Source: Microbacterium sp. MYb66 (GTDB lineage: Bacteria; Actinomycetota; Actinomycetes; Actinomycetales; Microbacteriaceae). From it: a stretch of 64,000 nucleotides of DNA. Made by a program: the position numbers and the translations under genes. This document shows positions 8,430-16,307 of this stretch, piece after piece; the stretch's first letter is position 1; the number at the start of each line of letters is the position of its first letter. The notes beneath the pieces are model-generated. The model searched no databases and was not told where the DNA came from. It saw only the letters and a program-made list of their open reading frames with translations. The stretch is taken from contig NZ_PCOV01000011.1 of the NCBI RefSeq assembly GCF_002979435.1, forward strand, positions 40,535 through 104,534, given 5' to 3'.

Positions 8430-9800
8430 ATGAGCACACCCTCTTCCGACTACGAGCCGATGTTCACCAGGCCCGGTGAGGCGACGGTCGCTCCCCGCCA
8501 CGCCATCCCGCCGCAGGGGACGCTGCCCGCGACGGCGAAGCAGATCGTCGAGGACGAGACGATCCTCGACGGCAATGCGCGGCTGAACCTCGCGACGTTC
8601 GTCAGCACCTGGATGGATGACGAGGCCAAGCAGGTGTACACCGCGTCGTTCGACAAGAACATGATCGACAAGGACGAGTATCCGCAGACCGCCGCGATCG
8701 AGGACAACTGCTGGCACATGCTGGCGAACCTCTGGAACGCCCCGGATGCCGCGAACAGCATCGGCACCTCGACGATCGGCTCCTCGGAGGCGTGCATGCT
8801 GGGTGGCCTCGCGTTCAAGCGGCGGTGGCAGCAGGCGAGACGTGCCGCGGGGAAGGAAGCCGCCACGCCGAACCTCGTGATGTCCGCCGCGGTCCAGGTC
8901 TGCTGGGAGAAGTTCTGCAACTACTTCGACGTCGAGCCCCGCTACGTGCCCATCAGTGCGGACCACAAGACGCTCGACGGGCACGACCTGGCGAAGTACG
9001 TCGACGAGAACACGATCGGGGTCGTCGCGATCATGGGTGTGACGTACACGGGGATGTACGAGCCGGTAGAGGCGATCGCCGCGGCCCTCGACGAGATCCA
9101 GAAGAGCACCGGTCTCGACATCCCGATCCATATCGACGGAGCGTCTGGAGCGATGATCGCGCCATTCCTGCAGCCCGACCTCGTCTGGGACTTCCGCCTC
9201 GAGCGGGTGCACTCGATCAGCACCTCCGGGCACAAATACGGTCTCGTGTACCCCGGGCTCGGCTGGATCGTCTGGCGGGACGCGCAGTGGCTGCCGGAGG
9301 ACCTGGTGTTCAAGGTCAGCTACCTCGGCGGCGAGATGCCCACGTTCGCCCTGAACTTCTCGCGCCCGGGAGCGCAGGTGCTGCTCCAGTACTACCTGTT
9401 CCTGCGGCTGGGATTCGAGGGGTACCGGGCCGTGCAGCAGGCTTCACAGGACGTCGCGAAGTTCCTCTCGGCCGGCATCGCGAAGCTCGACGCGTTCGAG
9501 CTCTGGAACGACGGCAGCGACATCCCCGTCTTCGCCTGGCGACTCAAGGACGGTCATACGAAGAACTGGACGCTCTACCATCTGCAGGATCGTCTGCGGA
9601 TGCGCGGCTGGCTCGTTCCGGCGTATCCGATGCCGGCCGACCTCGAGCAGATCACCGTGCAGCGGATCGTCGTGCGCAACGGACTGAGCATGGATCTGGC
9701 GTCGGAGCTTTTGGATGCGATCGCGGCGGAGGTCGCACACCTCGACGCGCTCACCGCACCTATGCCGGACGACCACCCCGACTCCGCCTTCCACCACTAG
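8430..9800 (+). CDS. gadB: Glutamate decarboxylase (PLP-dependent, group II)
   Basis: The 456-residue enzyme converts L-glutamate to GABA and CO2, consuming a proton; family members serve acid resistance or GABA metabolism. It shows the GadB N-terminal pattern (LNLATFVSTWMDDEA), the PLP-binding Asp236 in HIDGASG and the Schiff-base Lys269 in STSGHKYG. The C-terminus ends in FHH, comparable to the C-terminal His region that plugs the active site of E. coli GadB at neutral pH. No glutamate/GABA antiporter gadC is adjacent, which is unusual for an acid-resistance system. The gene is alone in its strand block and lies exactly between the two 22-bp repeats. Confidence 0.95.
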   Translation: MSTPSSDYEPMFTRPGEATVAPRHAIPPQGTLPATAKQIVEDETILDGNARLNLATFVSTWMDDEAKQVYTASFDKNMIDKDEYPQTAAIEDNCWHMLANLWNAPDAANSIGTSTIGSSEACMLGGLAFKRRWQQARRAAGKEAATPNLVMSAAVQVCWEKFCNYFDVEPRYVPISADHKTLDGHDLAKYVDENTIGVVAIMGVTYTGMYEPVEAIAAALDEIQKSTGLDIPIHIDGASGAMIAPFLQPDLVWDFRLERVHSISTSGHKYGLVYPGLGWIVWRDAQWLPEDLVFKVSYLGGEMPTFALNFSRPGAQVLLQYYLFLRLGFEGYRAVQQASQDVAKFLSAGIAKLDAFELWNDGSDIPVFAWRLKDGHTKNWTLYHLQDRLRMRGWLVPAYPMPADLEQITVQRIVVRNGLSMDLASELLDAIAAEVAHLDALTAPMPDDHPDSAFHH

Positions 9801-9837
9801 GAGCGTTGCGACGTCCGTACCCGGATCGGATCGGCTC

Positions 9838-9859
9838 GCTCAGGTCTCGTTCCAGAGCC
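9838..9859. repeat. 22-bp direct repeat, right copy (in-gene 3' end of the APH gene)
   Basis: It is identical to 8317-8338. This copy is the genuine 3' end of the minus-strand phosphotransferase gene. The distance between copies is 1521 bp, and the only gene between them is gadB. Confidence 0.85.
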
Positions 9860-10565
9860 TCCGGTAGTACTCGAGGCGTTCCCGGTCGGGCTCGATGCCG
9901 TAGGCGGCGATGAGGGTGTCCTCCCACCCGGGCCCGAAGTTCCACAGCGTGCTCATCGAGGCCACGGCGATGTCGGCCCACCGGTCGGCGACGCCGAGGG
10001 CCGCGAGATCGACGAACCCGACCGGTCGTCCGTCGTCGTCGAGCAGCGTGTTCGGCATGCAGGCGTCACCGTGGCAGACGACGAGACGGTCGGTCGGCGG
10101 AGCCTCGTGCAGTTCGTCCGGTACCCGCGTCCCGCGCTCCGCCGCGTTCGCGATCCGCCAGGCGGTGCTCCATTCCCAGGGGCACTCCGCCACGGGCAGG
10201 GCGTCGTGCAGCGTGCGCAGCGCCTGTCCCACCGCACGCACGGCCAGCTCCGGCTCGTCCGCCCAGCGAGGATCGACCGCGCTCCGGGCATCGAGCGCCA
10301 CCGTCACGAGCCATTCGTGCGCGGCATCCTGTCCCTGTTCGAGCACTTCGGGAACCGTGATCCACTGGTGCGCCCAGCGCATCCGCTCCGCCTCGTCGCG
10401 CATGTTCGCCTCGTCGTCGAGCGGTCCCCATTTGATGTAGCGCCGGTCGTCGGTGCGGAACGTCAAGCCGCCGAGGCCGTTGCGCCAGACCGGGGTCAGG
10501 GCGGCGCCGCGTGCGAGCTCCCGCACCCGCGCAGGAACGTCGATGGACAGGTCGGGGATGCTCAC
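9840..10565 (-). CDS. Aminoglycoside 3'-phosphotransferase-like kinase (APH(3') family)
   Basis: This 241-residue protein (from the GTG at 10565) has the APH fold: a candidate ATP-binding Lys45, the Brenner motif HGDACMPN with catalytic Asp167, and the metal-binding segment [17 protein letters not shown]. The last stretch ([18 protein letters not shown]) resembles the end of APH(3') enzymes such as NptII more than other choline-kinase-like families. It could phosphorylate aminoglycosides or an unknown small alcohol; resistance cannot be inferred from sequence alone. A longer reading from 10682 would run towards the divergent promoter region, so GTG 10565 is preferred. It converges on gadB with a 39-bp gap. 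Confidence 0.8.
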   Translation of the reverse strand: MSIPDLSIDVPARVRELARGAALTPVWRNGLGGLTFRTDDRRYIKWGPLDDEANMRDEAERMRWAHQWITVPEVLEQGQDAAHEWLVTVALDARSAVDPRWADEPELAVRAVGQALRTLHDALPVAECPWEWSTAWRIANAAERGTRVPDELHEAPPTDRLVVCHGDACMPNTLLDDDGRPVGFVDLAALGVADRWADIAVASMSTLWNFGPGWEDTLIAAYGIEPDRERLEYYRRLWNET

Positions 10566-10707
10566 GCCTCCATCCTGCCCGACGAGCGCAGCCCCAGGGC
10601 CGGACCGCTCGGACCCGCGCGCGTCATCCGCAGGGACGGTGTCACGTAGGCTGAGACTGCGTTCCATCACAGCATGCCGCACGACGACGTTCGAAGGAGA
10701 ACATCAG

Positions 10708-11466
10708 ATGCAGATCAGCGGACAGGGTGCACTCATCACCGGAGGCGCCTCGGGCCTCGGACTCGCCACCGCGCGCCGACTCGTCGCCGCGGGAGCCCAC
10801 GTCACGATCATCGACCTCGCCTCGTCGAAGGGAGCGGACGTCGCCACCGAGCTCGGCGGACTCTTCGTCGCCGCCGACGTCACGAGCGCCGAAGAGGTGC
10901 AGGCCGCCGTCGCCGCGGCCCAGTCCGCCGCGCCGCTGCGCGTGGTCGTGAACTGCGCCGGCATCGCACCGCCCGCCAAGGTGCTCGACCGCGAGGGCAA
11001 TCCCGCCGTGCTCGCGGACTTCGAGCGGGTGGTGCGCATCAACCTCGTCGGCACCTTCAACGTCATCTCGCAGGCCTCGGCCGCGATCGCCAAGAACGAG
11101 CCCCACGACGAAGAGCGCGGCGTCATCGTGAACACCGCGAGCGTCGCCGCGTTCGACGGGCAGATCGGCCAGCCCGCCTACGCCGCGTCCAAGGGCGGCG
11201 TGCACGCCATGACGCTTCCCGTGGCCCGCGAGCTCGCCCGCTACGGCATCCGGGTCTGCACGATCGCACCCGGGATCATGGAGACCCCGATGCTGATGGG
11301 GCTTCCGCAGGAGGCGCAGGACTCGCTCGGCCAGCAGGTGCCGTTCCCTGCGCGCCTGGGCCGCCCCGACGAGTACGCCGCCCTCGTGCAGCAGATCGTC
11401 GAGAACGGCTATCTCAACGGCGAGACGATCCGCCTCGACGGCGCGATCCGCATGGCCCCGCGCTGA
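10708..11466 (+). CDS. SDR-family 3-hydroxyacyl-CoA dehydrogenase (HSD10-like)
   Basis: The 252-residue short-chain dehydrogenase has the NAD-binding TGGASGLG (11-18), NCAG (82-85), catalytic Ser145 and YxxxK (Tyr158, Lys162). The ending [13 protein letters not shown] with [13 protein letters not shown] is typical of type II 3-hydroxyacyl-CoA dehydrogenases (HSD17B10-like), which oxidise 3-hydroxyacyl-CoA in fatty-acid or branched-chain breakdown. A strong GAAGGAGA ribosome site lies 9 nt before the ATG. It is followed 55 bp downstream by another SDR, likely in one transcript. Confidence 0.87.
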   Translation: MQISGQGALITGGASGLGLATARRLVAAGAHVTIIDLASSKGADVATELGGLFVAADVTSAEEVQAAVAAAQSAAPLRVVVNCAGIAPPAKVLDREGNPAVLADFERVVRINLVGTFNVISQASAAIAKNEPHDEERGVIVNTASVAAFDGQIGQPAYAASKGGVHAMTLPVARELARYGIRVCTIAPGIMETPMLMGLPQEAQDSLGQQVPFPARLGRPDEYAALVQQIVENGYLNGETIRLDGAIRMAPR

Positions 11467-11521
11467 GCCCACAGCGACCCGAACCGGCGAACAGACTCGC
11501 GAACGGAACCAAGGAGAACCC

Positions 11522-12352
11522 ATGTCACTGGCAGGAAAGACCATCCTGATGTCGGGCGGCAGCCGCGGCATCGGCCTCGCGATCGCGCTGCGGGCGGCCG
11601 CGGACGGTGCGAACATCGCGATGCTCGCGAAGACGGACACCCCGCATCCCAAGCTCGAGGGCACGATCCACACCGCCGCCGAGCAGATCCGCGCCGCCGG
11701 CGGACAGGCGCTGCCGATCGTCGGCGACGTGCGTGAAGACGACGACATCACCGAAGCGGTCATGAAGACGCAGGGCGAGTTCGGCGGCATCGACATCGTC
11801 ATCAACAACGCCAGCGTGATCGACCTGTCGCGCTCGCTCGATCTGGGTGCGAAGAAGTACGACCTGATGCAGGACGTGAACGTGCGCGGCACCTTCATGC
11901 TGTCGCGTGCGGCGGTGCCGATCCTCAAGGATGCCGAGAACCCGCACATCCTCTCGCTCTCGCCGCCTCTCAACCCGACGCCGAAATGGCTCGGCGCGCA
12001 CACCGGCTACACGCTCGCCAAGTTCGGCATGACCCTCGCGACGCTCGGTCTCGCGGCGGAGTTCGCACGCGACGGGATCGCCGCGAACACGCTGTGGCCG
12101 CGCACCACGATCGCGACCGCGGCCGTGCAGAACCTCCTCGGCGGCGACAAGGTCATGGCCGCGAGCCGCACGCCCGACATCTACGCGGACGCCGCCTACG
12201 CGGTGCTCCTCAAGCCCGCGGCGTCGTACACGGGGCAGAGCCTGATCGTGGAAGACGTGCTCGAGGCCGACGGAGTGACCGACTTCTCGGGCTACGCCGC
12301 GATTCCCGGCACCCCCGACAGCGCGCTGTTCCCGGACATCTTCCTCGACTGA
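11522..12352 (+). CDS. SDR-family oxidoreductase, HSDL2-like
   Basis: The 276-residue protein has SGGSRGIG (11-18), NNAS (95-98) and the catalytic YTLAK (Tyr163, Lys167), with the characteristic insert AKTDTPHPKLEGTIHTAAEQI that marks the hydroxysteroid dehydrogenase-like 2 subgroup. The usual catalytic Ser region reads LSLSPPL, which also fits HSDL2. The substrate is unknown; fatty-acyl or hydroxy-acid metabolism is likely from its neighbour. AAGGAGAA precedes the ATG. An inverted repeat follows 39 bp after the stop. Confidence 0.85.
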   Translation: MSLAGKTILMSGGSRGIGLAIALRAAADGANIAMLAKTDTPHPKLEGTIHTAAEQIRAAGGQALPIVGDVREDDDITEAVMKTQGEFGGIDIVINNASVIDLSRSLDLGAKKYDLMQDVNVRGTFMLSRAAVPILKDAENPHILSLSPPLNPTPKWLGAHTGYTLAKFGMTLATLGLAAEFARDGIAANTLWPRTTIATAAVQNLLGGDKVMAASRTPDIYADAAYAVLLKPAASYTGQSLIVEDVLEADGVTDFSGYAAIPGTPDSALFPDIFLD

Positions 12353-12390
12353 GGGCGCGGGTTGTCCACGCCGTCCGCACCGGCGGCTTG

Positions 12391-12452
12391 GCTGAGGGGT
12401 CACGACACGCCCTATCGCGCGAGCCGCGTGCGGCGTGTTTTGACCCCTCAGC
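12391..12452. repeat. Long inverted repeat (21-bp arms) in an intergenic region
   Basis: Arms 12391-12411 and 12432-12452 are reverse complements except for two positions, with a 20-nt GC-rich loop. The arms contain TGAGGGGTCA and TGACCCCTCA. It lies between the convergent HSDL2-like and TSUP genes, so it can act as a bidirectional terminator, but there is no T-run and the arms are longer than usual. It may instead be a mobile REP/MITE-type element. Confidence 0.7.
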
Positions 12453-12516
12453 GTAGGGTGTGTGCGCGGGTACGGGAGGTGGGCGCGGGCGTGGGTGGGA
12501 GAGGGATCGGGGGAGC

Positions 12517-13266
12517 TCAGAACAGCAGGTACACCGCGCCGAGGATCGTGAGCCCGATCACGACGCGGTCGAACACGCGCTGGTTCATCCGCCGGGCGAC
12601 CCGCATCCCCGTGAGCGCCCCGATCACCACGAGGGGGGCGAGCACGGCATCCATCAGCAGCACCGGCGCCTGGAACAGCCCGAGGCCGGCGAGGAACGGC
12701 ACCTTCACCACGTTGATGATCGCGAAGAACCATGCGGAGGTGCCGAGGAACACCTGCACCGGAGTGCGGGTGGCCAGGAAGTACATCGAAATGACCGGGC
12801 CGCCCGCATTGGCCACCATGGTCGTGAACCCGCCGAGCGTACCGTAGGTGCCCGCGAGCACGATGCCGCCGGATGCCGGGGGCGCGGCATCCGCTCTGCT
12901 CTGCCGCCACCGCCGCCACAGTGTCACGGCGATCATCAGCAGCAGGATCACGCCGATCGCGCGGCGCACCGTTCCGTCACCGGCGAGCGCGAGGAACGCG
13001 AACCCGACGAGGAGCCCCGCGATGACCGCCGGTGCGAGGCGCAGCAGCGTCGGCCAGTGCGCGTGGCGTCGGTAGGCGATCAGCGCGAACACGTCGCCGA
13101 CCATCAGCAGCAGCAGGGTCGCGGCCGTGGAGGTGCGCGCCGGCAGGACCGCCGCGAACAGGGCGATCGCGAGGATGCTGCCGCCGGGCAGCGCCGTCTT
13201 CGAGATCCCGATCGCCACCGCCGCGACGGCGAGTGCCGTCCAGGCCCAGGGGTCGAGCGCGATCAC
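12517..13266 (-). CDS. Sulfite exporter TauE/SafE (TSUP) family membrane protein
   Basis: The 249-residue protein starts at a GTG whose GTGA overlaps the stop of the upstream ankyrin gene. It has about eight hydrophobic segments in two similar halves, with the TSUP-typical GISKTALPGGSI near the N-terminus and the matching TLGGFTTMVANAGGPVISMYFL in the second half. TSUP proteins move small organic or inorganic sulfur anions or other organic anions. The translational coupling to an ankyrin lipoprotein is the only context clue, and the transported ion is unknown. Confidence 0.88.
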   Translation of the reverse strand: MIALDPWAWTALAVAAVAIGISKTALPGGSILAIALFAAVLPARTSTAATLLLLMVGDVFALIAYRRHAHWPTLLRLAPAVIAGLLVGFAFLALAGDGTVRRAIGVILLLMIAVTLWRRWRQSRADAAPPASGGIVLAGTYGTLGGFTTMVANAGGPVISMYFLATRTPVQVFLGTSAWFFAIINVVKVPFLAGLGLFQAPVLLMDAVLAPLVVIGALTGMRVARRMNQRVFDRVVIGLTILGAVYLLF

Positions 13267-13988
13267 CGTCGCAGCTCGGCGACGACGGCGTCGTATCCGC
13301 GACCCGCTGCGAGGTCGACCGGAAGCACGCCGTCGCCGTCGGGGATGCGGATGTCCGCCCCACCGTCGATGAGCGCCCTGACCACGTCGACGTAGCGGGA
13401 GGAGCCGTCGCCGAGCACGATCGCCTCGTGCAGCGCCGTCCAGCCCAGGTTGTTGACGTGGTCGGGGTCGACGCCCGCCTCGAGCAGGATCCCGACGGTC
13501 GAGAGGAGTCCGCGTTCGGCGGCGGGGATCAGCGCCGTGCCGCCGAAGCGATTCGTGCTCGCGAGGTCGGCGCCGTGCTCGAGCGTCAGGCGCAGGATCT
13601 CGTCGTGCCCGCGCGCACCCGCGTACAGGTAGGCGGAGTCCTGGATATCGTCCTTCGCGTTCACGTCCGCGCCGGCCTCGATCAGGGTCCGCGCCGCATC
13701 GACGTGGTTCGCCTTGGTCGCGGCGACCAGGGCGGTCATGCCGCCGCTGCCCCGCGCGTCGATCTCCGCGCCGGCGTCGAGCGCGGCCGCCACTCCCTCG
13801 GCGTCGCCGGACTCCGCGGCGGCGATCAGGTTCCGGGTGGCCTCGGTCATGGCGACCTCCTGTGTCTGTGCGGTGGATGTCTGTGCGGGCGATGAAGGGG
13901 CGTGCGAGGAGGGTCGTGCGGCGCAGCCCGCCGCGGTCAGCAAGGCTGCCGTGAGGGCGGCGGTGATCAGCATCCCTCGCGTGCGCAT
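13263..13988 (-). CDS. Ankyrin-repeat lipoprotein
   Basis: A 241-residue protein with a lipoprotein signal (LTAAGC, lipidated Cys22), then a Ser/Thr/Gln-rich linker and five or six ankyrin repeats from about residue 48 to the end (units such as GMTALVAATKANHVDAARTLIEAGADVNA). It should be anchored on the outer face of the membrane, where the repeats form a protein-binding solenoid. The stop overlaps the start of the TSUP transporter, so it may regulate or accompany that transporter. A second methionine (about 47, in VAMTEATR) precedes the repeats and could give a cytosolic form, but the intact lipobox argues for export. Confidence 0.85.
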   Translation of the reverse strand: MRTRGMLITAALTAALLTAAGCAARPSSHAPSSPAQTSTAQTQEVAMTEATRNLIAAAESGDAEGVAAALDAGAEIDARGSGGMTALVAATKANHVDAARTLIEAGADVNAKDDIQDSAYLYAGARGHDEILRLTLEHGADLASTNRFGGTALIPAAERGLLSTVGILLEAGVDPDHVNNLGWTALHEAIVLGDGSSRYVDVVRALIDGGADIRIPDGDGVLPVDLAAGRGYDAVVAELRR

Positions 13989-14041
13989 GCGTCTGGTATA
14001 CCAAACGACGCTGGGTGCCGCGCCCGATCAGGAGCGCTCGA

Positions 14042-14680
14042 TCAGCTCCGGGTCGCGGCGAGGGCCTGGGTGAACCGCGCGGCGCGCTGCTCGAGGTCGG
14101 CCCAGTCGGAGGCCTTGATCGAGGCGCCGTTCGCGAGGTCTCCGCCGGCTCCGACCGCGACGGCGCCGGCCGCGAACCAGGCGGACAGGTTCTCAGGGCT
14201 CACACCGCCGGTGGGCATCAGCGGTGCGTCCGGGAAGGGGCCCCGCAGCGCGCCGAGGTAGGACGGGCCGCCGAGCGACGCCGGGAAGATCTTGACGACG
14301 TCGACGCCGAGCTCGAGCGCGCTCATCACCTCGGTCGGGGTCATCGCGCCGGTCATCACCACGCGGCCGGTGTCGAGCATGGTGCGGGTGAGGTCGGGGA
14401 GGGTGCCGGGGCTGACGAGGAACTCCGCCCCCGCATCCGCTGCCTGTGCCGCCTGCGCCGCGTTCGTCACGGTGCCGGCGCCGATGTACGCGGCATCCCC
14501 GTGGCGTGCGATGAGTTCCCGGATCACGGCGGGGGCGTCGGGAGTGGAGAAGGTCACTTCGATGCCGGTGACCCCGCCGCGGATGATGGCCTCGGAGGCC
14601 TCCAATGCCAGCTCGGGGGAGGGGGCGCGCAGGACGGCGAGGATGCCGGTTGTGCGGGCGCGGTCGAGACGGTCGGGCAT
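14042..14680 (-). CDS. eda: KDPG/KHG aldolase (2-keto-3-deoxy-6-phosphogluconate / 4-hydroxy-2-oxoglutarate aldolase)
   Basis: This 212-residue class I aldolase has the family's Schiff-base Lys130 in VVKIFPAS, general-base Glu41 in GIEVTF, and the phosphate-binding MPTGGVSPEN. It cleaves 2-keto-3-deoxy-6-phosphogluconate to pyruvate and glyceraldehyde 3-phosphate, or related keto-deoxy acids. AAAGGAG precedes the ATG. No KDPG dehydratase or 2-keto-3-deoxy-sugar kinase is next to it, so its pathway is not clear from this window. Its position close to sugar loci suggests a role in sugar-acid catabolism. Confidence 0.9.
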   Translation of the reverse strand: MPDRLDRARTTGILAVLRAPSPELALEASEAIIRGGVTGIEVTFSTPDAPAVIRELIARHGDAAYIGAGTVTNAAQAAQAADAGAEFLVSPGTLPDLTRTMLDTGRVVMTGAMTPTEVMSALELGVDVVKIFPASLGGPSYLGALRGPFPDAPLMPTGGVSPENLSAWFAAGAVAVGAGGDLANGASIKASDWADLEQRAARFTQALAATRS

Positions 14681-14769
14681 GGGGCTCCTTTGAACGAGGG
14701 ACGCTCCCATTCTCCCCCGGGCGCAGCTCTGCCGACGTGCGGGGCTGTCCGGATGCGCGAGCCGGAGGT

Positions 14770-15327
14770 TCAGCGCCGGCCGGGAACCCAGGCCTCGATC
14801 AGGTCCTTCGACTCCTTCAGTCCGAGACCGGTGTGCTCGCGGAGCTGCTTGATGGCGACGATCTTCGCGCCGTCGGCGACGAGCTTGTCGATGTCGGAGG
14901 CCACGGATGCCGGCAGCGACGCGCGGACCGAGGAGAGGGTCGGCGCGGACGGCGTGATCGAGGAATGCACGGCCGTGGCGTTCGACACGGCTGCGAGGTG
15001 CGGTGCGGTCGTGCTCACCGACCAGTGGTCGATGCGGTCCTTCGCCTCCTTCAGCCCGACCCGGGTGCGATCGCGGTAGAGCTTGATGGCGTGGATCTTC
15101 TGTCCTGCTCCGACGAGCCGGTCGATCTCGGCGACGACGTCGGGGGTCAGCCCGGAGGCCGGCGTCGACGCCGAGGAGGCGGGCGCCGAGCGCGGTGTCG
15201 CGGCCGTCGGTACGAAGACCTGCGGCTCCGGCAGCTTCGGCCGCATTCCGCGCAGTGCGACGGCCAGGATCGCGACGACGACGATCAGGCCGACGACGAT
15301 CCCGATGATCCACAGCACGTCATCCAT
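14770..15327 (-). CDS. Membrane-anchored protein with two ribosomal L7/L12 C-terminal-like modules
   Basis: The 185-residue protein starts with one membrane helix (about 4-26) and then has two modules at about 65-102 and 144-181. Each has the pattern ID(R/K)LV..G.KI.AIK..R..T..GLKE(A/S)KD.I, the alpha-helical heart of the bL12 C-terminal domain that contacts translation factors on the ribosome. Ala/Pro/Ser-rich linkers separate the parts. It is much longer than single-module L7/L12-like proteins and is not the ribosomal stalk protein, which has an N-terminal dimerisation domain instead. Function is unknown; recruiting a GTPase or ribosome to the membrane is only a guess. Confidence 0.8.
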   Translation of the reverse strand: MDDVLWIIGIVVGLIVVVAILAVALRGMRPKLPEPQVFVPTAATPRSAPASSASTPASGLTPDVVAEIDRLVGAGQKIHAIKLYRDRTRVGLKEAKDRIDHWSVSTTAPHLAAVSNATAVHSSITPSAPTLSSVRASLPASVASDIDKLVADGAKIVAIKQLREHTGLGLKESKDLIEAWVPGRR

Positions 15328-15374
15328 GGGGTCAGTCTACGGAGGCGGCATCCGCCGCCCCAGGGGTTTCAGGG

Positions 15375-16136
15375 CTACTTGGCGACGAGCGTGGTCTCGA
15401 AGCGATAGAGATCGGGCCGGTAGCAGTGATGTCCGTACTCGATCGCCGCGCCGGACTGATCGAACGAGATGCGCTCCATCGTCAGCAGCGGTCCGCCGGC
15501 TTCGATCTCGAGCAGCCCCGGCTCGTCGGCCTCCGCGCGCCGGGCGCCGATCTTCTGCTTGGCGACCCGGATGGCGACGCCTCGCGCACGCAGCACCTGA
15601 TAGAGGCCGCGCGACTCGAGCTGCTCCGAGGAGATGTCCGCGAACTCGCGCGGCAGGTAGTTCTCCAGCACGGCGACAGGGACGCCGTCGGTGCTCCGGC
15701 GGCGCCGCAGATGCAGGACATCGGTGCCGGGGGAGAGGGCCAGGGCCGCCGCAACCTCTTCCGAGGCCGGGATGACCTCGTGGGTGAGCACCTGCGTGCC
15801 CGGCTCGTGGTGGGCGCTCTGCAGGTCTTCGAACAGGCTGGTGAGCTCGACCTGGCGGGTGACGGAGCCCTGCACGACCTGGGTGCCGATGCCTCGGCGT
15901 CGCACGAGGAGTCCCTTGTCGACGAGCTCCTGGATCGCGCGCCGGATGGTGGGCCGCGAGAGACCCAGCTGCTCGGCGATCGACACCTCGTTCTCGAGGC
16001 GGGCGCCGGCCGGGATGGCGCCGGATTGGATCGCGCTCTGCAGGCGGGTGGAGACCTGGAAGTACAGCGGAACCGGGCCCGTGCGGTCGATGTCCGCGAA
16101 GAGATCGTTCGGCCATGGGGTGACGAGATCGGCCAT
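15375..16136 (-). CDS. GntR-family regulator with UTRA ligand domain, candidate regulator of the inositol cluster
   Basis: The 253-residue protein has an N-terminal winged helix (about 24-90; PLYFQVSTRLQSAIQSG, SIAEQLGLSRPTIRRAIQEL) and a C-terminal UTRA effector-binding domain (about 110-250). UTRA regulators sense sugars or sugar phosphates. Palindromic ATTGT-N4-ACAAT lies 29 bp upstream of its start, and similar sites precede mgtC and iolC. The GntR regulator IolR controls inositol genes in Corynebacterium. It is therefore likely an autoregulated repressor of the cluster to its right. Confidence 0.87.
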   Translation of the reverse strand: MADLVTPWPNDLFADIDRTGPVPLYFQVSTRLQSAIQSGAIPAGARLENEVSIAEQLGLSRPTIRRAIQELVDKGLLVRRRGIGTQVVQGSVTRQVELTSLFEDLQSAHHEPGTQVLTHEVIPASEEVAAALALSPGTDVLHLRRRRSTDGVPVAVLENYLPREFADISSEQLESRGLYQVLRARGVAIRVAKQKIGARRAEADEPGLLEIEAGGPLLTMERISFDQSGAAIEYGHHCYRPDLYRFETTLVAK

Positions 16137-16164
16137 GGTGCTCCGCTTTCTGTGAGGGAGTCAT

Positions 16165-16178
16165 ATTGTAGCGACAAT
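16165..16178. promoter_or_regulatory. Candidate GntR operator, ATTGT-N4-ACAAT
   Basis: A perfect palindrome, ATTGTAGCGACAAT, lies in the promoter region of the GntR gene. Related sites occur at 16283-16296 and 27515-27528. The TGT-N4-ACA core agrees with the Corynebacterium glutamicum IolR motif as I recall it (KGWCHTRACA). Confidence 0.6.
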
Positions 16179-16282
16179 CATACGATCGCCTCCATCCCCC
16201 TCTTTTCGGGGGATCTCGCCCGGCGAGGCGCGGCAAGGCGGGTCTCGGATGCGGTCTCCCCGCCGCGGATGCTTAAAGTGCT

Positions 16283-16296
16283 ATTGTGCTGACATG
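16283..16296. promoter_or_regulatory. Candidate GntR operator upstream of the MgtC-like gene
   Basis: ATTGTGCTGACATG shares the ATTGT-N4-ACA layout with the operator of the GntR gene. It ends 11 bp before the GTG start at 16308, a position where binding would block initiation. Confidence 0.45.
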
Positions 16297-16307
16297 AGGG
16301 ACGAGGC

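Noticed and set aside
9840..10565. APH-like gene as proof of aminoglycoside resistance
   Set aside because: The fold and motifs are clear, but many chromosomal APH relatives have other substrates, so only the family is claimed.
10566..10682. Longer APH-like reading starting at 10682
   Set aside because: The additional 39 residues have no family similarity and would cover the region needed for the divergent SDR promoter.
12391..12452. Inverted repeat as a CRISPR repeat
   Set aside because: There is no series of regularly spaced copies and no cas gene in the window.
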